Shown: positions 4,814 to 8,137 of the stretch, piece by piece
Numbering within the stretch: the first letter of the stretch is position 1
Layout of the letters: each line of letters begins with the position of its first letter
Source of the DNA: an uncultured Eubacteriales bacterium
GTDB lineage: Bacteria; Bacillota; Clostridia; Oscillospirales; Oscillospiraceae
Assembly (NCBI GenBank): GCA_902496595.1
Contig: CABVBV010000095.1
Span: forward strand, 1-8,137
Length of the DNA: 8,137 bases
Reading direction: 5' to 3'
Translations under genes and position numbers: made by a program
Notes under the pieces: model-generated
Database searches by the model: none
What the model was told of the DNA's origin: nothing
What the model saw: only the letters and a program-made list of their open reading frames with translations

Positions 4814-7015
4814 TTAACCGAATGCGTTTACGTCGTCTCCGGGCGGCTCCACGGGCTCTATCGGCTCTGTGGGTGTGTCGGTGATGATGGGAGTGTCGGT
4901 GACTACCGGGCTGTCTGTAATTACAGGAGCGTCTGTGACCGTCGGGCTGGGGCTAGGACTCGGGCTGGGATTGTCCTGCTCCTCTTTCGCTTCGGTGAGG
5001 TCGCCGAAAATCTGAGTGTCGCCTCCTATCCAATCTGCGCTCGGGAAGCTCTTGTATTCGAGTCCAGCGTGTACCTGCTGCATTACGCGCTTCCAAACCC
5101 TGGCCGCCGGGTTTCCGGATATGCTGATCTTCTCTGGCATATCATAGCCAGTCCAGACGACGCCGACATAGTAGGGCGTGTAGCCGGCAAACCAGCGGTC
5201 GTTGTAGCTGCCGGAGGAACCGGTCTTGCCGGCAATGGCCTGACCCGAGAACCAGGCCTCGGAACCGGTGCCGCCGGAAACGGCGCTCTGGAGCATATAG
5301 GTGATGTTGGTGGCGGTGCTGGATTTCATTGCGACGTGGGTCACAGGCTGGTTGTCAAGGATGATGTTGCCGGCGGAATCCGTGACCTTGGTATAGGTTC
5401 TGGCTTCCGTGAAAATACCGGCGTTGACGAAGGTGCAGTAGGCCTGCGCCATCTCGAGGACGCTTACGCCGTAGGTCAGCTGGCCCATGGCCAGGGGCGA
5501 ATAGCTGTGGTCGTCGGCCACGAGACTCGTGATGCCCAGCTTGTTTTCCAGGAAGTTTACCGATTGCTCTATGCCCAGTTTGTCGAGCACCTGAGCCGCG
5601 ACGGTATTGAGAGAGTGCTGCACTGCATAGGTGATCGTCTGGATGCCGTAGTACTGCCAGTCCGCATTCGTCGGATACCAGTAATCCTGGGACATCTCGA
5701 CCTCCTCACGCGGCGCGTCGTTGACGAGCGTCGAGGGAGTTATCAGCCCGTACTCGATCGCGGGAGCATAGACCGAGAGCGGCTTGAAGGACGAGCCGGG
5801 CGGCCTGAGGGTATCCGTCGCTCTGTTGAGGATCAGGTTCGCGTTCTTTTCACCGACTCCTCCGGACATGGCCTTCACGGCTCCGGTGTAGGGGTCGATA
5901 ATGACCATTGCCGACTGGAACTGCTGTGAGGTGTTGTTCCAGGGCTTCGGGAAGTTTTCAACGTCCAGATACACGTTGTCCACGCACTCCTGGATATACG
6001 GGTCGAGGCAGGAGTATATCCTGTATCCGCCCGAGGACAGCAGCATAGTGGCGGTCTCCTGGCTTATGCCTTTCTGCTCCATGAGGTCTTCGATGACCTC
6101 TTTGCGGACGGCCTCGACGTAGTAGCTGTAAATATCCTGGGACTCGACTTCTGTGACAGACCTGGAGAAAACAAGCTCCTCGTTCATCGCCTCATCATAT
6201 TCCTCATAGCTGATGAAGCCGAGCTCGTACATCCTCCTGAGCACGACCTCCTGCCGAGCCTTGTTGCTCTCTTCGGAGTAGAACGGGCTGTAATAAGTGG
6301 GAAGGTTCACTATGCCGACGATGGACGCGCTCTCGGCGAGCGTCAGCTCCGAAGGCTCCTTGCCGAAGTACTTTTCCGCCGCCGTGTAGATGCCGTAGGC
6401 GCCCTCGCCGAAGTAGACCGCGTTCAGGTACCACTCCAGTATCTCGTCTTTATCGTATTTCTTCTCCAACTCAAGCGCCTGGAAGATCTCGATCAGTTTT
6501 CGCTGCACCGTGACTTCGTTGTTGCCTGTGACGGTCTTGATGAGCTGCTGGGTGAGGGTGGAGCCGCCGAAACTGTCGTCCCCGCCTGTGAGCAGGGTGA
6601 ACATGGCGCCGACGGTTCGGTACCAGTCCACGCCCTTGTGCGTGTAGAACCTGTGATCCTCGATGGCGACGAGGGCCTTGATCAGATGGTCTGGCACGTC
6701 GTCCAGATCGACCCAGATACGGTTCTCGGAGCCGTGCAGGGTCGCAAGCTCCTCGTATTCTCCGGGACTGGTCTCGCAGTAGATGATGCTCGTCTCGGAG
6801 AGCTGGTAGTCCGAGAGCGAGACTTCCAGATCCTCCACCAAGCAGGTCTTCACATAGAACGCAAACACGCAGCCCAGGAGCAGCGTTGTCGTGAGCACTA
6901 CGAGGACGACGGTGACAAGTATTTTGGCGGCAAGCCCGACCGCACCCACGACGGTACCGGCCGCGGTATCCGCAGCCTTGCCGGCGTTTATTTTAAACTT
7001 TGAATGCTTATCCAT
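4814..7015 (-). CDS. Class A penicillin-binding protein (bifunctional transglycosylase/transpeptidase, PBP1A family)
   Basis: This membrane-anchored enzyme polymerises glycan strands from lipid II and cross-links the peptides. Numbering is from the ATG at 7015 (733 residues). Residues ~29-54 are the membrane anchor. The GT51 domain follows, with catalytic Glu119 in VAIEDHRFYTHKGVD and GGSTLTQQL at 150-158. The transpeptidase domain has Ser408-xx-Lys411 (GSSFKP), Ser468-Leu-Asn470 and Lys597-Thr-Gly599, so every catalytic motif is intact. Residues ~683-727 are a Pro/Ser/Thr-rich tail with PSPSPSPSP and repeated (I/V)TD(S/T)P units. Three starts are possible: GTG at 7039 contains the GGAGGT site itself, so I reject it; TTG at 7021 lies 6 bases after GGAGGT; ATG at 7015 lies 12 bases after it. 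I choose ATG, but TTG is a real alternative. Confidence 0.95.
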   Translation of the reverse strand: MDKHSKFKINAGKAADTAAGTVVGAVGLAAKILVTVVLVVLTTTLLLGCVFAFYVKTCLVEDLEVSLSDYQLSETSIIYCETSPGEYEELATLHGSENRIWVDLDDVPDHLIKALVAIEDHRFYTHKGVDWYRTVGAMFTLLTGGDDSFGGSTLTQQLIKTVTGNNEVTVQRKLIEIFQALELEKKYDKDEILEWYLNAVYFGEGAYGIYTAAEKYFGKEPSELTLAESASIVGIVNLPTYYSPFYSEESNKARQEVVLRRMYELGFISYEEYDEAMNEELVFSRSVTEVESQDIYSYYVEAVRKEVIEDLMEQKGISQETATMLLSSGGYRIYSCLDPYIQECVDNVYLDVENFPKPWNNTSQQFQSAMVIIDPYTGAVKAMSGGVGEKNANLILNRATDTLRPPGSSFKPLSVYAPAIEYGLITPSTLVNDAPREEVEMSQDYWYPTNADWQYYGIQTITYAVQHSLNTVAAQVLDKLGIEQSVNFLENKLGITSLVADDHSYSPLAMGQLTYGVSVLEMAQAYCTFVNAGIFTEARTYTKVTDSAGNIILDNQPVTHVAMKSSTATNITYMLQSAVSGGTGSEAWFSGQAIAGKTGSSGSYNDRWFAGYTPYYVGVVWTGYDMPEKISISGNPAARVWKRVMQQVHAGLEYKSFPSADWIGGDTQIFGDLTEAKEEQDNPSPSPSPSPTVTDAPVITDSPVVTDTPIITDTPTEPIEPVEPPGDDVNAFG

Positions 7016-7027
7016 TGGCAAGAGAGC

Positions 7028-7033
7028 ACCTCC
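7028..7033 (-). promoter_or_regulatory. Ribosome-binding site of the PBP gene (decides the start)
   Basis: A full GGAGGT lies on the minus strand, 6 bases before TTG (7021-7019) and 12 bases before ATG (7015-7013). It falls inside any protein begun at the upstream GTG (7039), which has no site of its own. The longest frame is therefore probably 6-8 codons too long. Confidence 0.7.
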
Positions 7034-7073
7034 GTGCACGGGTGTGGTTCAGCTCGCACTCACACCATTCTAA

Positions 7074-7088
7074 ATTATAAGTATATCA
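7074..7088 (-). promoter_or_regulatory. Probable promoter of the PBP gene
   Basis: On the minus strand TGATATACT (7088-7080) is an extended -10 box (TGn plus TATACT). It is immediately followed by a perfect TATAAT (7079-7074). I see no good -35 box 17 bases upstream of either, so an extended -10 promoter is the better reading. A start near 7070 would give a leader of about 50 bases. Confidence 0.5.
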
Positions 7089-7144
7089 CATTTTATCGAA
7101 AAGGAGTAGATGGTTTGTAAATTTTGCGCCGCGTATTATTTTTG

Positions 7145-7174
7145 CCCTTTCGTGGGATAATTTAGCCGAAAGGG
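7145..7174 (+). promoter_or_regulatory. Promoter of the BofC-like gene, with its -10 box inside a perfect inverted repeat
   Basis: An extended -10 box TGGGATAAT (7153-7161) lies 24 bases before the ATG at 7185. No consensus sigma-A -35 is present; GTATTA at 7133-7138 has the right 17-base spacing but a poor match. CCCTTTCG (7145-7152) and CGAAAGGG (7167-7174) are perfect 8-base reverse complements that bracket the -10 box. The right arm also covers part of the ribosome-binding site AAGGGGAG. This placement would suit a repressor site, though chance cannot be excluded. Confidence 0.45.
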
Positions 7175-7184
7175 GAGTGCAGAA

Positions 7185-7532
7185 ATGAAACTGTGGATGA
7201 AGCTCGCGGGTACGGCCCTGATAGCCTGCGTTGCCGCCGCCTGCGCTGCGACCGCGATCGGCGGCATAGCCTCCGCCTCGCAGCACGAAGAGACCGGGAC
7301 GGTAGAATTTGACTTCGTGCCCAGCTGCTCGTTGTCGGAAGCGGAATATGTTCTAAGAGAGTTTGAAGGCTGCGTCGCGGTTTTCGCTTCGGTAGGGGAT
7401 ACGAGCCCGGTGTCGCTCACAGACATCGAAGTGGCAACGCTGCGTGACGCCGACAGACAGATACTGAAGACCGGCCTCGCCGTGTCAGACAGGGAAGAGC
7501 TGCTGACTTTGCTCGAAGACCTCGGTACTTGA
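7185..7532 (+). CDS. Small exported or membrane-anchored protein with a BofC C-terminal-like domain
   Basis: This 115-residue protein has a basic start (MKLWMK) and a long hydrophobic Ala-rich segment at ~7-31, so it is either secreted or anchored by one N-terminal helix. L12-I13-A14-C15 fits a lipobox, but the hydrophobic run continues past it, so lipidation is uncertain. Residues ~53-115 resemble the BofC C-terminal domain pattern seen in Clostridia: YVLREFEGCVAVF, a short turn, a D-I-x-V-x-x-L-x-x-AD-R strand/helix, and an ending SDREELLTLLEDLG. BofC in Bacillus is a forespore protein affecting sigma-K checkpoint signalling, but in Clostridia such short proteins are mostly uncharacterised. 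AAGGGGAG lies 7 bases before the ATG. The gene diverges from the PBP gene. The family call is from memory of the pattern, not a search. Confidence 0.7.
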   Translation: MKLWMKLAGTALIACVAAACAATAIGGIASASQHEETGTVEFDFVPSCSLSEAEYVLREFEGCVAVFASVGDTSPVSLTDIEVATLRDADRQILKTGLAVSDREELLTLLEDLGT

Positions 7533-7565
7533 GACAGTTTTCCGCCTGTTTGTAAGAAAATACGA

Positions 7566-7594
7566 TTGATTTATTGCAGAGGATGAGTTACAAT
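7566..7594 (+). promoter_or_regulatory. Sigma-A promoter of the DUF1292 gene
   Basis: TTGATT (7566-7571), a 17-base spacer and TACAAT (7589-7594) form a good vegetative promoter. The predicted start near 7601 lies downstream of an in-frame ATG at 7574 and upstream of the ATG at 7625. This supports the shorter protein and shows that the gene can be expressed separately from the BofC-like gene. Confidence 0.7.
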
Positions 7595-7624
7595 AAAGTC
7601 AGAAAGACAGACGGAGGAACGGCC

Positions 7625-7918
7625 ATGGACGAGGATTTCGGCAGCAGCTACATCACCATAGAGGACGAGGACGGAAACGAGTTCGAGCTTGAGCAGCTTG
7701 CTACTATGGAATATGACGGACGCGAGTATTCGGCCTTCCTTCCCGCCGATATGGACGAGGACGATCCTGATTACGGCTACATCATCCTCAGAATTGAGGA
7801 AGAGAACGGTGAAGAGCTGTTTTGCTCGGTGGACGATGAAGAGGAACTTGTCGCGGTGTACGACAGATTTATGGAGCTTCTCTTCGACGAAGAAACAGAC
7901 GAGGAAACCGAGGAATAA
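7625..7918 (+). CDS. DUF1292 family acidic protein
   Basis: This 97-residue, extremely acidic protein has many Asp/Glu residues, especially in the last 15, and no signal peptide or membrane segment. The pattern of opening strand ITIEDEDGNEFELEQLATMEYDGREY, then YGYIILRIEEENGEE, then a VDDEEELVAVYDRFMELL helix is that of the DUF1292 (YrzB-like) family. That family is widespread in Firmicutes and has no settled function. The start at 7625 is preferred because GGAGGA ends 6 bases upstream and the predicted promoter lies just before it. An in-frame ATG at 7574 would fall inside the promoter and lacks a ribosome-binding site. A structured RNA follows the stop closely. In related genomes I recall this gene sitting next to 6S RNA. 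Confidence 0.88.
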   Translation: MDEDFGSSYITIEDEDGNEFELEQLATMEYDGREYSAFLPADMDEDDPDYGYIILRIEEENGEELFCSVDDEEELVAVYDRFMELLFDEETDEETEE

Positions 7919-7934
7919 GTTCCGTCGCAAAGGC

Positions 7935-8137
7935 ATAGGCTTATTGCAGGCCGGGCCTTCGTCAATGAATTTGATCCTGCCCTGTTTGCGGGATTTTGGG
8001 CCCTCTTAAACCCACATCATTAATAAGGGATGCCACATTCCTGCGTGAATTGCAGGCCTCCCGGCTCCCCATTCAGAGGGATGTTGGAAGTTGGAAGCGT
8101 GGAAGCACAGGAGAGGCGACCCACCTGCCGGAGACGT
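7935..8137 (+). ncRNA. ssrS: Probable 6S RNA (ssrS), possibly cut by the right edge
   Basis: 6S RNA binds the housekeeping RNA polymerase holoenzyme and modulates promoter use. The stretch has no coding frame but strong local pairing. GCAG (7946-7949) pairs with CTGC (8125-8128), and GGGCC (7953-7957) with GG and CCC at 8115-8122, closing a long stem. Inside are ATCCTGC/GCGGGAT (7974-7980 with 7988-7994, one G-U), CCCT/AGGG around 8001-8029, and CCTGC/GCAGG (8040-8044 with 8052-8056). A long irregular rod of about 190-200 bases after a DUF1292 gene fits 6S RNA of clostridia. I assign strand and name from length, architecture and remembered context, not an alignment. The ends are approximate, the 3' end may be outside, and no dedicated promoter is clear. 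Confidence 0.55.

Noticed and set aside
5069..5929. Open frame of 286 codons on the plus strand, antisense to the PBP gene
   Set aside because: The opposite strand encodes intact transpeptidase motifs over the same bases. The Val/Gly/Arg/Asp-rich composition is typical of antisense frames in GC-rich DNA.
7136..7426. Minus-strand open frame of 96 codons over the BofC-like gene
   Set aside because: It overlaps the promoter and body of the plus-strand gene, and no ribosome-binding site or family pattern is visible.
7533..7556. Possible terminator after the BofC-like gene (AGACAG ... CTGTTT)
   Set aside because: The stem is only 6 pairs including a G-U and mostly A/T, with an 8-base loop, so it is too weak to call.
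7574..7918. Longer version of the DUF1292 protein starting at 7574
   Set aside because: The extra 17 codons lie within and just after the predicted promoter, the upstream ATG has no Shine-Dalgarno site, and the start at 7625 has GGAGGA at ideal spacing.
8001..8137. Direct repeats GTTGGAA considered as the start of a CRISPR or tandem array
   Set aside because: Only two exact 7-base units plus one variant are present, with no spacers, and they lie within the structured RNA.

Overview
The window looks like chromosome from a fairly high-GC member of the Clostridia, most likely in or near the Oscillospiraceae. The grounds are G/C-rich third codon positions, strong Firmicutes-style Shine-Dalgarno sequences (GGAGGT, GGAGGA), consensus sigma-A promoters, and a set of genes usual for that group: an Opp/Dpp peptide transporter, a C40 endopeptidase, a class A PBP, a BofC-C-like protein and a DUF1292 protein followed by a structured RNA. 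No mobile element, CRISPR array, tRNA or rRNA is visible.

Layout. (1) Bases 1-3253, plus strand: the end of an oligopeptide/dipeptide ABC transporter operon. It holds a permease cut by the left edge, two paralogous ATPases (OppD-like and OppF-like) and a small overlapping membrane protein. (2) Bases 3254-3499: a convergent intergenic region with two near-copies of one palindromic hairpin and a third hairpin. (3) Bases 3500-7015, minus strand: a cell-envelope block. A class A penicillin-binding protein is transcribed first. After a hairpin and a near-perfect sigma-A promoter comes a two-gene unit of a 95-residue uncharacterised protein and a secreted SH3-SH3-NlpC/P60 endopeptidase. (4) Bases 7016-7184: a divergent promoter region. 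(5) Bases 7185-7918, plus strand: a small exported or membrane-anchored protein with a BofC-C-like domain, then an acidic DUF1292 protein with its own promoter. (6) About 7935-8137: a non-coding, highly structured stretch that I read as probable 6S RNA, running to or past the right edge.

How the genes fit together: the left block imports peptides using ATP. The minus-strand block makes peptidoglycan (PBP) and trims it (endopeptidase), but the two enzymes appear to have separate promoters. The right block is a small regulatory or housekeeping neighbourhood. The window is mostly ordinary core genome. The points most worth checking are the terminal RNA, the duplicated hairpins whose helix is continuous in only one transcript orientation, hairpins after three gene ends that lack T-tracts, the extra cysteine shared by both transporter ATPases, and the palindrome bracketing the -10 box of the BofC-like gene.
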